Shown here: one piece after another, positions 43,985 to 52,439 of the stretch | Position numbering within the stretch: position 1 is the stretch's first letter | Layout of the letters: each line of letters opens with the position of its first letter | NCBI GenBank assembly: GCA_963675425.1 | Contig: OY776214.1 | Coordinates: 1,860,001 to 1,924,000 of the forward strand | Source of the DNA: Sporobacter sp963675425 | Lineage (GTDB): Bacteria > Bacillota > Clostridia > Oscillospirales > Oscillospiraceae | Reading direction: 5' to 3' | DNA length: 64,000 nt | Made by a program: the position numbers and the translations under genes | The notes under the pieces: generated by a model | Told to the model about the DNA's origin: nothing | Database searches by the model: none | The model's input: the letters and a program-made list of their open reading frames with translations, nothing else

Positions 43985-44718
43985 ATCAGAACGCTCTTGA
44001 CCGTGTAACACTTCTGTTGGGCAATCTCCGGATGCCGTCCATCGACTTTGACACTACCTTCTCGGGGAAAAACAACCTAACACCGCTCGAAATCATTGAG
44101 CTTTTCCTTCAGGAGCAGCAGCGGCTTCGTATTGAAAAGCAGAATATCCTGCGCCGAAAAAGAGCGAACCTCCCCACCGAAAAGACGCTTATGACCTTTG
44201 ACTTCGGCTTCCAGCGCAGCGTCTCGAAAGAACAGATGCTCCGCTTGAGCGATATGACCTGGGTGGAGCAGGCCTTCAACGTATGCTTTCTCGGACCACC
44301 TGGTGTCGGCAAGACGCATCTGGCTTTATCCCTGTCCGTCAGGGCGCTCGACCTTGGTTACAGCGTTGCCTTTGAGACTCTGGATAACCTGATGAAATGT
44401 CTTAAAACAGAAAACATATCGGGCGTCAGCAGCCGGAGACTTAAGTATATCCGTAAGGCGGCTCTTGTCGTAGTTGACGAGGTAGGCTTTATGCCCCTCT
44501 CTCCGGGCGAAGCAAACCTGTTCTTCGGTTTCGTTTCCTCTATGGCCGAGAGGACGTCGCTCATCATAACGTCAAACAAGGGCTTTGACGAATGGGCTGA
44601 GTTTCTCGGCGACGCCACGATTACCACGGCCATCTTGGACAGGCTCATACATCACTGTGAAATCATCAATATGACCGGTAACAGCTATCGCCTAGAGCAT
44701 AGAGAAACCATTACGTAA
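43981..44718 (+). CDS. istB: IS21-family helper ATPase IstB (copy 2)
   Basis: Identical in product to the 9534-10271 gene: a 245-residue AAA+ ATPase with Walker A GPPGVGKTHLAL and Walker B VVVDEVGFM. It assists target selection by IstA. Confidence 0.96.
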   Translation: MNQNALDRVTLLLGNLRMPSIDFDTTFSGKNNLTPLEIIELFLQEQQRLRIEKQNILRRKRANLPTEKTLMTFDFGFQRSVSKEQMLRLSDMTWVEQAFNVCFLGPPGVGKTHLALSLSVRALDLGYSVAFETLDNLMKCLKTENISGVSSRRLKYIRKAALVVVDEVGFMPLSPGEANLFFGFVSSMAERTSLIITSNKGFDEWAEFLGDATITTAILDRLIHHCEIINMTGNSYRLEHRETIT

Positions 44719-44770
44719 AAATCTGTGCACTTTGTGGCGAAAATCTGTGCATTTGTATTGACCGCTTACA

Positions 44771-45014
44771 AGTAGTTACCTCAATGAATTTCGATGAAAA
44801 CATCGTAACGGGGGATATGGATAACCCGGATATTGATTTCATATATTCAGACTTAACTGATAATGAAGATTATAAATTACTAAAAAAAATAGCTTTAGAC
44901 AAGTATTCAATGTTGGAAGCGGCTCAAGAGCTTGGGATTTCCATAGAAGCTTGTAAAAAACGAGTTCAGCGTGCAAAAAAGAAGTTGAAAAAACGTTTTG
45001 AAAAAAATAATTAA
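44771..45014 (+). pseudogene. ECF sigma factor, region 4 part
   Basis: This is the 3' part of the gene starting at 42075. It carries the region 4 helix-turn-helix (KYSMLEAAQELGISIEACKKRVQRAKKKL), which would bind the -35 element. An internal ATG at 44784 has no ribosome site. The stop at 45014 lies 56 bp before the anti-sigma start. Confidence 0.9.
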
Positions 45015-45070
45015 TAATTTGTCCCCAAAACCAGAGTTGAATACATATACAAAAGAAGGGGGTTGCATTG

Positions 45071-45955
45071 ATGCCTGAAGACAGTGGAAATAAACATCGG
45101 GATTATTCTATATTTGACAATATGAGCACGGAAATGCTGGAAGATATTCTCCGGGCTGATTCGCATTTGACGAATGGTGAAAATTCCGACGTAGACGCCA
45201 TTATATATATAATGGAGGTGATTGCAAAACGAGAAAGGGAAGAACCTACTGGAAGATTTACAGACGTTCAAGATGCATGGGCATCGTTCGACGAGAATTA
45301 TTTGCCCTACGCTAAGGATGATAAATCCCTTTTTGACTATGATGGAACCGAAGAACAGACAGGCATCGAAGTAGCACCTTCTAATACGGCTTACAAAGGG
45401 CGAAGAAAGCGCCGCTTAATGCGCGCTGCATCTATAGTCGTCGCATTTGCCATAGTGCTGTTAGCTAGCACTGTGACTGCGAGTGCCTTGGGATTTGATT
45501 TATGGGGCGCTGTTGCGAAGTGGACAAAGGATACATTTGGTTTTTCTAGTTCAACCCAACAAGGAACCATATCCGATAGTTTGCAGAAGACTCTTAATAA
45601 ATATGGAGTAACTGCCGAGCTTGTTCCTACATGGATTCCAGACGGTTATGTTCCAGAGAATGTTGATGTAACCGAAACGCCTTTAAAGACTACCTTTAAT
45701 GCAACATATAAGAGCATTGATGATGAGATTTCGATTATTATCGTATCGTTATCAGAGCCATTGCCCAAAACATATGAAAAAGACAGTGACGATGTTACAG
45801 TTTATACGGTGAACAATATTGAGCATTATATAATGACAAATTTAGAGCGCATAAAGATAGTGTGGACAACAGAGAACTATGAGTGCTCAATTTCAGGCAA
45901 TTTATCAGTAGATGAAGCCGAAACGATGATAGACTCGATTTACGAAAGGAAATAA
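45071..45955 (+). CDS. Membrane anti-sigma-like protein with DUF4367 domain
   Basis: The ATG at 45071 follows AGAAGGGGG; the TTG just before it was rejected. The 294 residues have an acidic cytoplasmic N-terminus of about 110 residues, a basic stop (RRKRRLM), one membrane helix at about 117-138 and an extracytoplasmic C-terminus. That C-terminus contains the DUF4367 pattern (LVPTWIPDGYVPENVDVTET...SIIIVSLSE). Genes of this type follow ECF sigma genes and encode their membrane-bound inhibitors. It should hold the sigma factor encoded by the split gene, leaving it without a partner while the IS is present. Confidence 0.85.
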   Translation: MPEDSGNKHRDYSIFDNMSTEMLEDILRADSHLTNGENSDVDAIIYIMEVIAKREREEPTGRFTDVQDAWASFDENYLPYAKDDKSLFDYDGTEEQTGIEVAPSNTAYKGRRKRRLMRAASIVVAFAIVLLASTVTASALGFDLWGAVAKWTKDTFGFSSSTQQGTISDSLQKTLNKYGVTAELVPTWIPDGYVPENVDVTETPLKTTFNATYKSIDDEISIIIVSLSEPLPKTYEKDSDDVTVYTVNNIEHYIMTNLERIKIVWTTENYECSISGNLSVDEAETMIDSIYERK

Positions 45956-45957
45956 AA

Positions 45958-46386
45958 ATGAGAAATAAATTTATTAGTTCTATGGTAGCGTTTTTAGTGT
46001 TCGCACTTTGTTTTGCTCCGACAGCTAACGCAGCGATTCGAGCAAGTGAATACCTGGATAGTTATTCCGCATACTTATACGCCGAAGGCGGTGGAGATAT
46101 TTCTGTATGGTTTGATGTTGAGGGCACTGGAACAATGGATGAGATCGGCGCGCTAAGTATACGTATGCAAGAAAAAAGCAGTTATACTTCCACATGGACG
46201 ACCGTTAAGACTTACAGTTACACTAATTATTCAGGCATGCTTGGATATGACAATATCTTTTATTCTTCACACGTCGATTATTCCGGTAAAGCCGGTTATT
46301 CATATCGGGCCGAGGTTACCGTATGGGCGGGTATTAATGGCGATGGAGATTCCCGGGTGATACTTACCAATGCGGTTATTGCCTAA
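45958..46386 (+). CDS. Secreted DUF6147-like protein
   Basis: It starts 3 nt after the anti-sigma stop. A signal peptide is clear (MRNKFISSMVAFLVFALCF, then ANA-AIRAS). The mature 115 residues are Ser/Tyr rich beta-type sequence (GGGDISVWFDVEGTGTMDEIG). DUF6147-type proteins of this length accompany sigma/anti-sigma pairs in Clostridia, as I recall, and have no known function. It is probably in the regulon or operon of the sigma factor. Confidence 0.8.
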   Translation: MRNKFISSMVAFLVFALCFAPTANAAIRASEYLDSYSAYLYAEGGGDISVWFDVEGTGTMDEIGALSIRMQEKSSYTSTWTTVKTYSYTNYSGMLGYDNIFYSSHVDYSGKAGYSYRAEVTVWAGINGDGDSRVILTNAVIA

Positions 46387-46695
46387 TGCTCAAATTGATA
46401 TAAATTCATGAAATAGTAAAGTCAGCGCTTCTTAAAGGAATGAGCGCTGACTGTTTCATTATAAGAAGATCCGTTCCGATTGGGTTAGTATAGCATACAA
46501 ACTTTTAAAAATTTTATGAAGTTTGTCCCTTTTTTGCATTATCGTTACATGAATAAAATGAAAGTACAAATTGATCTTGTACTTCGTTTGAAGGTAGACG
46601 ATATGACATGCATGAAAGGGAAGTGGTGATTCCAATGGGCTAATATAACGTTGGAGACGATTATTAATTTCGAAATAATAAAGGAGTGAATACAC
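46387..46695. other. Intergenic region with one terminator
   Basis: It has no gene. After the terminator at 46420 the sequence is AT rich, and TTGCAT...TACATG near 46535-46553 could be a weak promoter for the amidase gene. Confidence 0.4.
46420..46458 (+). terminator. Terminator of the sigma/anti-sigma operon
   Basis: AGTCAGCGCT (46420-46429) pairs perfectly with AGCGCTGACT (46443-46452), followed by GTTTCATT. Confidence 0.82.
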
Positions 46696-47916
46696 ATGAA
46701 AAAATTCGGTATATTTGTTATTGCGATCGTCATGGTTTTATCATTGGCGAATACCGGTGTTATTGCCGTTAATACTCAGGATGACTCAACTCCAAGCGCT
46801 GAGAGTCATGAAGAAATGTTGTTAATCAGTGATATCAAGAATATGATTGTAGAATTCTATGAAAATAAAGACTTGGGCTATCAAAATGATTTAAGCAAAA
46901 AAATGGATCAACCTATTAAAGCGTATCTTGATGACAAGGCATCAACACACCAATATGTCATTGAGCTTTATGGCACACAGAAAGAGAATTATAAAGTTAA
47001 CGTTGATTTATTAGAAAAATCTTGTGCTGGGAACACCGCGTCATTTCAGTTCAAAGTAAATCTTACATACAATCTCATAGGTTTGTCCGATACTAAAACA
47101 ACAGTAAATGAGGTAGTAGAAGTTGTATATGATATAAACAGAAATCTAATTACTGACTTTTACACTCCATATAATTATTATGATATGTACGTTAGAGACG
47201 AGGATTATGATGATCAAGGCGTAAATAGTACTCAGCAGTCGTTTGTGGTGGGGAATGTGACGACGTCTAGGCAAGAGAGTCTAAGAGCTAAGATTGATGA
47301 AGTGTACGAAGCAGAGGTTGTTAATGCACCTTTGAACAATACACCATCCTTAAGATTTAGTTATTTAAATTCCAGCAATATAGTAAGCTATGCTAGAGAC
47401 AACTATTACAAGGCACAGCCTGATAGTGGAAATGGATCAGTTACCTATTATGATTTTTCGGAGATATCCGGAAATTGGGATTGCACCAATTTTGTTTCTC
47501 ATGCATTGTTAGCTGGAGGCGCAAATGTCTATGATACTGGCGGTTCTGGCATTAGTGGCACCGGTTGGTATTATAGAAATATTAATGACAGAAGTTCGTC
47601 TTGGAGTTCGGTTAATGCCTTGTATAATTTTTTGACCACTAATACAAAATCAAATACTCCCAGAGGGATTAGCCAAATGTACTCCACCAACACAGGCGCT
47701 TGGGGTACAGGGGATGTGATGCAGTTTCAGGACCCGAGTGATGGGGTCTGGTGGCACTCTACCATAATAACGGTTAAGAATTACTCAAGCGACGGAGCAA
47801 GAGCTTATGCTTTAGTAACGGGTAGAACCAATGACTATAGTAATAATGATAATCAGCCTGCTGAAGAAATCTATCCAGGTGGTTACAAGAGGACAATTTT
47901 TGTTTACAATCAGTAA
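46696..47916 (+). CDS. Secreted amidase-domain protein (Amidase_6-like)
   Basis: The ATG follows AAAGGAGTG. A signal peptide (MKKFGIFVIAIVMVLSLANTG) leads a 406-residue protein. Residues 30-200 are a poorly conserved helical and beta region. From about 235 to the end lies a papain-like amidase domain with the catalytic Cys in NWDCTNFVSHALLAGG and the His in GVWWHSTIITV, and with WYYRNIND and SNDNQ-type blocks between. Such domains cleave peptide or amide bonds in the cell wall or in peptides. The substrate is unknown. Confidence 0.88.
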   Translation: MKKFGIFVIAIVMVLSLANTGVIAVNTQDDSTPSAESHEEMLLISDIKNMIVEFYENKDLGYQNDLSKKMDQPIKAYLDDKASTHQYVIELYGTQKENYKVNVDLLEKSCAGNTASFQFKVNLTYNLIGLSDTKTTVNEVVEVVYDINRNLITDFYTPYNYYDMYVRDEDYDDQGVNSTQQSFVVGNVTTSRQESLRAKIDEVYEAEVVNAPLNNTPSLRFSYLNSSNIVSYARDNYYKAQPDSGNGSVTYYDFSEISGNWDCTNFVSHALLAGGANVYDTGGSGISGTGWYYRNINDRSSSWSSVNALYNFLTTNTKSNTPRGISQMYSTNTGAWGTGDVMQFQDPSDGVWWHSTIITVKNYSSDGARAYALVTGRTNDYSNNDNQPAEEIYPGGYKRTIFVYNQ

Positions 47917-47969
47917 ACAATAATATTCTGAATTGAGATTTCAGAGCGTTTCACGGTCCACGTTTAATT

Positions 47970-48020
47970 AAAGCAAGCCGCAGCCCCCCTGTCCAAGGGG
48001 AGTTGCGGTTGCTTTGGTAA
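47970..48020 (+). terminator. Terminator after the amidase gene
   Basis: AAGCAAGCCGCAGCCCC pairs with GGGGAGTTGCGGTTGCTT with one G-T pair and small bulges (about 47970-48014), followed by TGG. Confidence 0.78.
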
Positions 48021-48135
48021 TAATGCGGGTGGTAAATCTATCAGTGTCAACAACATTGCATCGAGATATGCCAGATGTTATGCTGTACATAGGTATTATG
48101 CTGCAACAAAATCTTTCAATACGAGGAATGATTAA

Positions 48136-48756
48136 ATGAAGAAACAATTAACATTAATTTTAGTATTATTACTCTTATCCAGCTTAACAGGCTGCGGTTA
48201 TAAAGATAATGGTGATGATGGAGCAAATTTAGACAATAATAATCCGGAGATCAAATCAATCGTTCAAGATTCAAAAACTGGGGAAGAACTGAGTACTCAA
48301 GATTTTGAAGGCTCATATGAGTTGGGTAAAGCTTTTCTGAATGATTACTATTTACAAAAAGCTGGTATATCAAAGATTGATTTTTCTAAGTTTATAGTTA
48401 ATGAAAACTTATTGAAGTATTCCAATAAGCGAATTTCAGACGAAACCCATAAATACGATATTCAAGAAGTTACTATAGGTATAAGTGAGGCAAATTTTAT
48501 TCAAAATGAAAAATGCTTTTATATCAGTTACGTTGCCGTTGCAAAAGACAGCAATGTTGGCAGTTTTTCGGAAGTTGTAGAATTATTAGTTAGTAATATC
48601 AATGGAAAACTTGTAATTAGTGATTGGTATATTGCTCATGGTTCGGGAAGTAGCTCCTTTGATCAAAGGTGTCGTCCGAATGCGACTATTGATTCCCCAG
48701 GAATTTGGGATGATCAAGATTATGTAAAATCAATATTTGAAAAAGCAGGTATTTAA
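48136..48756 (+). CDS. Putative lipoprotein (206 aa)
   Basis: The ATG follows ACGAGGAATG. A lipoprotein signal is clear: KKQLTLILVLLLLSSLTGC with the lipobox LTGC at residues 17-20. The rest is a hydrophilic extracellular domain with an Asn/Asp-rich linker and no recognised motif. It may be in the same accessory set as the amidase, since both are secreted and next to an ECF regulon, but each has its own terminator. Confidence 0.8.
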   Translation: MKKQLTLILVLLLLSSLTGCGYKDNGDDGANLDNNNPEIKSIVQDSKTGEELSTQDFEGSYELGKAFLNDYYLQKAGISKIDFSKFIVNENLLKYSNKRISDETHKYDIQEVTIGISEANFIQNEKCFYISYVAVAKDSNVGSFSEVVELLVSNINGKLVISDWYIAHGSGSSSFDQRCRPNATIDSPGIWDDQDYVKSIFEKAGI

Positions 48757-48811
48757 GCATTCCTATTATCGAATAAGATCTTTTATAAGTAGTTAAATTA
48801 GAAATGAACGA

Positions 48812-48842
48812 GCCCCCAATCAGAATCCGTTGGGGGCTTCCC
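48812..48842 (+). terminator. Terminator of the lipoprotein gene
   Basis: GAGCCCCCAA pairs with TTGGGGGCTTC around TCAGAATCCG (about 48810-48840). The stem is strong and has a short pyrimidine tail. Confidence 0.8.
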
Positions 48843-48995
48843 CGCATTAATGGACTGGAGCTTAATTGACCTCTGTTTTTACTCGCCGTCGACAGTGTTG
48901 TTAGATATATCTAATATGAAATCAGTGTAAATAATACATTAGCGAATCGGGTAAATCAGAAATCGGCAAGCAGGGCAAGTGTATTGACACTTGCA

Positions 48996-49036
48996 AAATT
49001 AACGGATTTTCCCTCGCGGGGAATCCGTTAATTTTC
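48996..49036. terminator. Large palindrome downstream of the relaxase gene
   Basis: AAATTAACGGATT (48997-49009) pairs with AATCCGTTAATTT (49022-49034), and the inner TTTCCC/GGGGA part extends the stem. With its T-run it can terminate on the plus strand, and it mirrors on the minus strand for the relaxase gene. Confidence 0.75.
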
Positions 49037-49123
49037 TTGTTGGGGCCAGCGCCCCAAACCCTATTATTTCGGGCCAACTTAGCCCGATGTTGGCGCTATG
49101 CGTCTGTTGCTGCGTCACCATCG

Positions 49124-50539
49124 CTACCGCTCCTGTTCCTTATTTTTTAGTGCGTCCGTTAGGCCAAGCAAACGGTCTATATTAGCTTTTGCCGTAACAA
49201 CCTCCTGCATGTCCTTTCGCACCGCCTGATACTTTTTGTAAGCGGTCCGTTTCTCCGCCGTTAGCTTTTGATATTCGGCTTTTAGTACGTCCATTTTGGG
49301 AAGCTTTGTCCCTGGAATAATGCGCCGGAATGTGGCTTGTGCAACCCGGTAAACCGCAATATCAGCCTCATGCTCTGCTAGATACCTTTTGCTGTATTTT
49401 GCGGCTTTGTATCCGTCGAAGACGGGCCGGGTCTTGGCGTAATCCACTATCGCCGCCTTTAGTTCCGCGTTGACACTCATAGAGTTCTCGATGGACTTGA
49501 TCTGATCGGACAGAGCATGAAAACGGTCTGCGGCATCCGTTGCTTTTTTCTCTAATTGTTCATACTCCAACAGGTCGTTTTCCTGTAAGTATTGGAGTGT
49601 TGCCGCCATTTGTTTCAAGTTGAATACCTTTGCCCACTGTTCATAGGCAGGACCTTTTCCGGCCCTGATTCGGGATTGAATATCTATTATCAGGTTAACC
49701 TTGCGGGCAGCCCCGGCGCGGCTCTTGGACGGCCCGGCATGGCCCTCAATTTCTGCCTTAATGTCTTCCTGACCGTAGCCTTCGCCAAGTGTTGAGGAAC
49801 GGAGCCGGGTAAAGCGTTCCTGTCCCTCGGTCCGGAAGCTGATAACGCCGCCGCGACCATGTTTCACTTCATAACCGGCAGCGGTCATTGCCAGCAAAAA
49901 AGCGTCCATATTCGCCGGTTTGTCGGCAAGGCAAACGTCTATTTGCGCCTTCAGGCGTTCACGAAATGTCGGCGGTTTGTGGTTTCCTAGCCACTGGCCG
50001 TAGTGCTGATATTTACCCTTGCTATGGAGCTTTGGATGGGCGATATAGGACAGGCCGTATTCAAGACATATGCGGTCGGAGAGACGCCGGACGGCACGCG
50101 CAGAAGCAACAAAATCCCGAAACTTCCGGGTACAGTCAAGCGTCGTGGAGTTGTAGTAGATATGGACGTGCGGATGTGATCGGTCGATATGTGACACGAC
50201 GAAGAAGGCATGTTTGCCCTTCGTCCAGCGCTTGGCGAAATCATAACCGATTTTGAGTGCCGTTTCCGCATCCACTTCGCCGGGGAGAAAGGATTGCCGG
50301 ATCTGATAGCACAGAACGTCGGCGTCCTTTTTCTGCTCCCGGCCCGTGATAATTTTGTATTTGGCTTTACTCAGCAGAAATTCCGCGTCGGCGGTTTCGG
50401 GGTCGCACTCATAGGCGGCAATCAATTCACCGCCCTGTGTCTTATCCGAGTTTTTCCCGTAATCAAAACGGTCTTTCATGGACTTCAATATCGTCTCGCC
50501 TTTGCTGATATGATGGGCTTTGAAATAGGTTGTCGCCAT
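49124..50539 (-). CDS. Relaxase/mobilisation nuclease (MobA/VirD2-like)
   Basis: The ATG at 50539 follows AGGAGG by 7 nt; codons upstream in the frame were rejected. The 471-residue protein begins MATTYFKAHHISKGETI, and its HUH metal site is SHPHVHIYYN (His 122, 124 and 126). The region NKTTL-like (NSTTLDCTRKFRDF) follows, and the C-terminal half is coiled-coil rich. Such enzymes nick oriT and lead DNA transfer. No mobC accessory gene or coupling protein gene is nearby, so this may be a mobilisable remnant that uses another element's transfer machinery. Confidence 0.92.
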   Translation of the reverse strand: MATTYFKAHHISKGETILKSMKDRFDYGKNSDKTQGGELIAAYECDPETADAEFLLSKAKYKIITGREQKKDADVLCYQIRQSFLPGEVDAETALKIGYDFAKRWTKGKHAFFVVSHIDRSHPHVHIYYNSTTLDCTRKFRDFVASARAVRRLSDRICLEYGLSYIAHPKLHSKGKYQHYGQWLGNHKPPTFRERLKAQIDVCLADKPANMDAFLLAMTAAGYEVKHGRGGVISFRTEGQERFTRLRSSTLGEGYGQEDIKAEIEGHAGPSKSRAGAARKVNLIIDIQSRIRAGKGPAYEQWAKVFNLKQMAATLQYLQENDLLEYEQLEKKATDAADRFHALSDQIKSIENSMSVNAELKAAIVDYAKTRPVFDGYKAAKYSKRYLAEHEADIAVYRVAQATFRRIIPGTKLPKMDVLKAEYQKLTAEKRTAYKKYQAVRKDMQEVVTAKANIDRLLGLTDALKNKEQER

Positions 50540-50564
50540 CCGCGCTCCTCCTTCCTGAAAAAGA

Positions 50565-50601
50565 AACATCGGGCCAACGTGGCCCGATGTTTTCTTGCTG
50601 A
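50565..50601. terminator. Palindrome upstream of the relaxase gene
   Basis: AACATCGGGCCA (about 50565-50576) pairs with TGGCCCGATGTT (50580-50591) and is followed by TTCTTG. It lies between the relaxase start and the CD1845-like gene. A diverged copy of the CGGGCC motif lies beyond the relaxase stop at 49069. Confidence 0.75.
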
Positions 50602-50616
50602 CCTGTTACTGAGTTT

Positions 50617-50910
50617 TCAGCTTGTAATGTAATTGCGGAGCGAATATTTTAAATCATCCAATCTATCAATCATCCATTCGCCTATGGCCGGAATGCCAAC
50701 AGGGGAGGCGAGAAACGCAATGAAAAGAATAACGCTGCCCCTAAGCCAGTCCTGTGAGATTATCATAAGGGCAATCCCAGCAAGGGCCAGTAGCCCGGAT
50801 ACATAATTTAAAATACGTTCGGTCAGGGCAAGCAGGAAGACAAATACCGCTACCATGATTGTCAGAATCACCACGAATGGTGAGGCAAGAATCTTAATTA
50901 TTATACGCAT
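50617..50910 (-). CDS. CD1845-like membrane protein of mobile elements
   Basis: The ATG at 50910 follows AAAGGGGTT and gives MRIIIKILASPFVVILTIMVAVF. The 97 residues contain two or three membrane helices and end in the typical SPVGIPAIGEWMIDRLDDLKYSLRNY... block. This type of small membrane protein is common on clostridial conjugative and mobilisable elements beside relaxase genes. The function is unknown. It lies upstream of the relaxase gene in the same direction, but a hairpin separates them. Confidence 0.85.
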   Translation of the reverse strand: MRIIIKILASPFVVILTIMVAVFVFLLALTERILNYVSGLLALAGIALMIISQDWLRGSVILFIAFLASPVGIPAIGEWMIDRLDDLKYSLRNYITS

Positions 50911-51227
50911 GAATGTAACCCCTTTCTCATTATACTGCCTATATTTTACCATTAAAGAAAGGGGAAACAATGTTGTCGAGACTTTGCGAATCTTGGCCTC
51001 AAAATCAGACCTCGGGCTAATTAGGTCTGAGGTCCTCAGCTGGATGCTTGTAGTGTTGAGGAAAATTATGTATAATTAATGTTAAGATTGGTCGAGAAAA
51101 TATGCTATTTATAATACAAGACATAATAGCGATAATGGGATGTTCTTGCCCAGTTTTCTTGCAAAGGACAACAAACCCGCCTCGTATATAACGAGACGGG
51201 TTATTCGCTGAATGGGAGTTGAATTCA
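50911..51227. other. Intergenic region with two hairpins
   Basis: No gene. TCAGACCT/AGGTCTGA forms a hairpin at 51006-51031, and the terminator of the UroD-like gene lies at 51173. Confidence 0.5.
51173..51205 (-). terminator. Terminator of the UroD-like gene
   Basis: AACCCGCCTCGT (51173-51184) pairs with ACGAGACGGGTT (51190-51201) with one mismatch. On the minus strand it lies just after the UroD-like stop codon. Confidence 0.75.
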
Positions 51228-52220
51228 TTATTTTTTATAGAAGTTCCGTCCGTACTTTTCAACTGCTGCATTGATGGGTATAAGTGCAGTGAAAAATGCC
51301 ATTGGGTCGTAGCTGTTAACAAGCCGGAACCCCATCATGACGAAACTGCCATATGGAGCATATGTGTCGATACAACGATTAACCTCGGCGTCGATCTCTT
51401 CATCTGTCACATCTGAAGCACCAGGGCGTCCATTTGAGTTATAGCCGCCTATGACGGAAATCTTACTACCATATTTCTTAAGAATGCCTACGATATCATT
51501 CATCGGCTGCGCAGATGACCAACCTACGAACCCTTCATCTATAAAGTCAGGAATAATGTCCTCGCATTTTCCGCAGCAATGAACAAAAGGTTTGATCCCT
51601 AAAGCCTTAATCGCATCATTTAGCCTTTTCTGCTGTGGAGAAATTAACTCCCGATAAGTCTGCGGAGACATAAAGAGACCACGTTCAGTCGCGACATCTA
51701 TGTAATTCGTAATGATGTCTGGTTTGAAGTATTTCGCGGCACGCTCAACGAGCTTTATCTTGTAATCGGTAATTGCGCTCATCAAGGCTGAACATGCCTC
51801 CGGCTCCTCGTATAAAGCACATAGGGCATTCTCGAAGCCCATTAAGTGAGTCAGGCGCAAGAACTGACCGTTCCAACAGCCGTATTCAACAACCTGTTTT
51901 GACCGATCGCCTAACGAAAGCTGGTAAGCAGCTTGACCCTCCCAATCAAAGGCGTCCAAATCCGGGAATTTTACAATATCCTCCCACTTTGTGATGTCAT
52001 TGAGAACAAATTTCCCAGCAGCGGGAACTGCCTGGCCGCCCGCAGACATAGAAGAATGCCATTCAACACCAAAACCATCGAGACCTCCACCCAGTGGGCC
52101 GTTCTCAAAGGTTTCAAATATACCCCCGGTCATGATGACGTCAGTCATCTCATTGGGGACCCAATCCGGAATCTTGTGTTTTACTGCAGCTAACAAGAAA
52201 TTTTCTCTCGGTGTCAGCAT
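51228..52220 (-). CDS. UroD-family (MtaA/MtbA-like) methyltransferase
   Basis: The ATG at 52220 follows GGAGGG. The 330-residue TIM-barrel protein starts TPRENFLLAAVKHKIPDWVP, typical of UroD-like methyltransferases. It has the zinc-ligand block PFVHCCGKCEDIIPDFIDEG near residue 210 that is seen in corrinoid- or coenzyme M-linked methyltransferases and is absent from true uroporphyrinogen decarboxylase. It should move a methyl group between a substrate and a corrinoid or thiol. It is divergent from a PucR-type regulator gene that probably controls it. The substrate is unknown. Confidence 0.85.
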   Translation of the reverse strand: MLTPRENFLLAAVKHKIPDWVPNEMTDVIMTGGIFETFENGPLGGGLDGFGVEWHSSMSAGGQAVPAAGKFVLNDITKWEDIVKFPDLDAFDWEGQAAYQLSLGDRSKQVVEYGCWNGQFLRLTHLMGFENALCALYEEPEACSALMSAITDYKIKLVERAAKYFKPDIITNYIDVATERGLFMSPQTYRELISPQQKRLNDAIKALGIKPFVHCCGKCEDIIPDFIDEGFVGWSSAQPMNDIVGILKKYGSKISVIGGYNSNGRPGASDVTDEEIDAEVNRCIDTYAPYGSFVMMGFRLVNSYDPMAFFTALIPINAAVEKYGRNFYKK

Positions 52221-52439
52221 ATTGTCCCTCCTTAAAACGATTGATTACAGATAAAATTATACAGGGGGACATTTGTCTTGTTAATACTACAAACAAGGGG
52301 ATGATTTCTCTCGTTTTGATACATGTTGTCGCATGGACACTAAAATACAAACACGAAATTGTATATAATACTACAGTCGATCACCTTTGGTTGCAATATC
52401 CTAATACATAGTGTAGCATACAAGCGTGGGGGTGGTTTC

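Larger units (their letters stand above)
42334..44770 (+). mobile_element. IS21-family element, copy 2 (2437 bp)
   Basis: It begins TGTGAATGGTAAAATA and ends ...TATTGACCGCTTACA, the same ends as copy 1 at 9482-11918 but in the opposite orientation, with the same length and identical encoded proteins. AGTAG duplications flank it. Since the duplications differ from the GGGAA of copy 1, the two inserted independently and the DNA between them was not moved as a composite transposon. It splits the ECF sigma gene. Confidence 0.95.
48757..49123. other. Intergenic region with several palindromes
   Basis: No gene. It contains the terminator at 48812, a perfect GCAAGTGT-ATTG-ACACTTGC palindrome at 48975-48994, a large AT/GC palindrome at 48996-49035, and CGGGCCAACTTAGCCCGATGTT at 49069-49090, which resembles the sequence upstream of the relaxase gene. 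Confidence 0.55.

Noticed and set aside
9482..44770. A composite transposon bounded by the two IS21 copies.
   Set aside because: Each copy has its own, different 5-bp target duplication, which shows two independent insertions.
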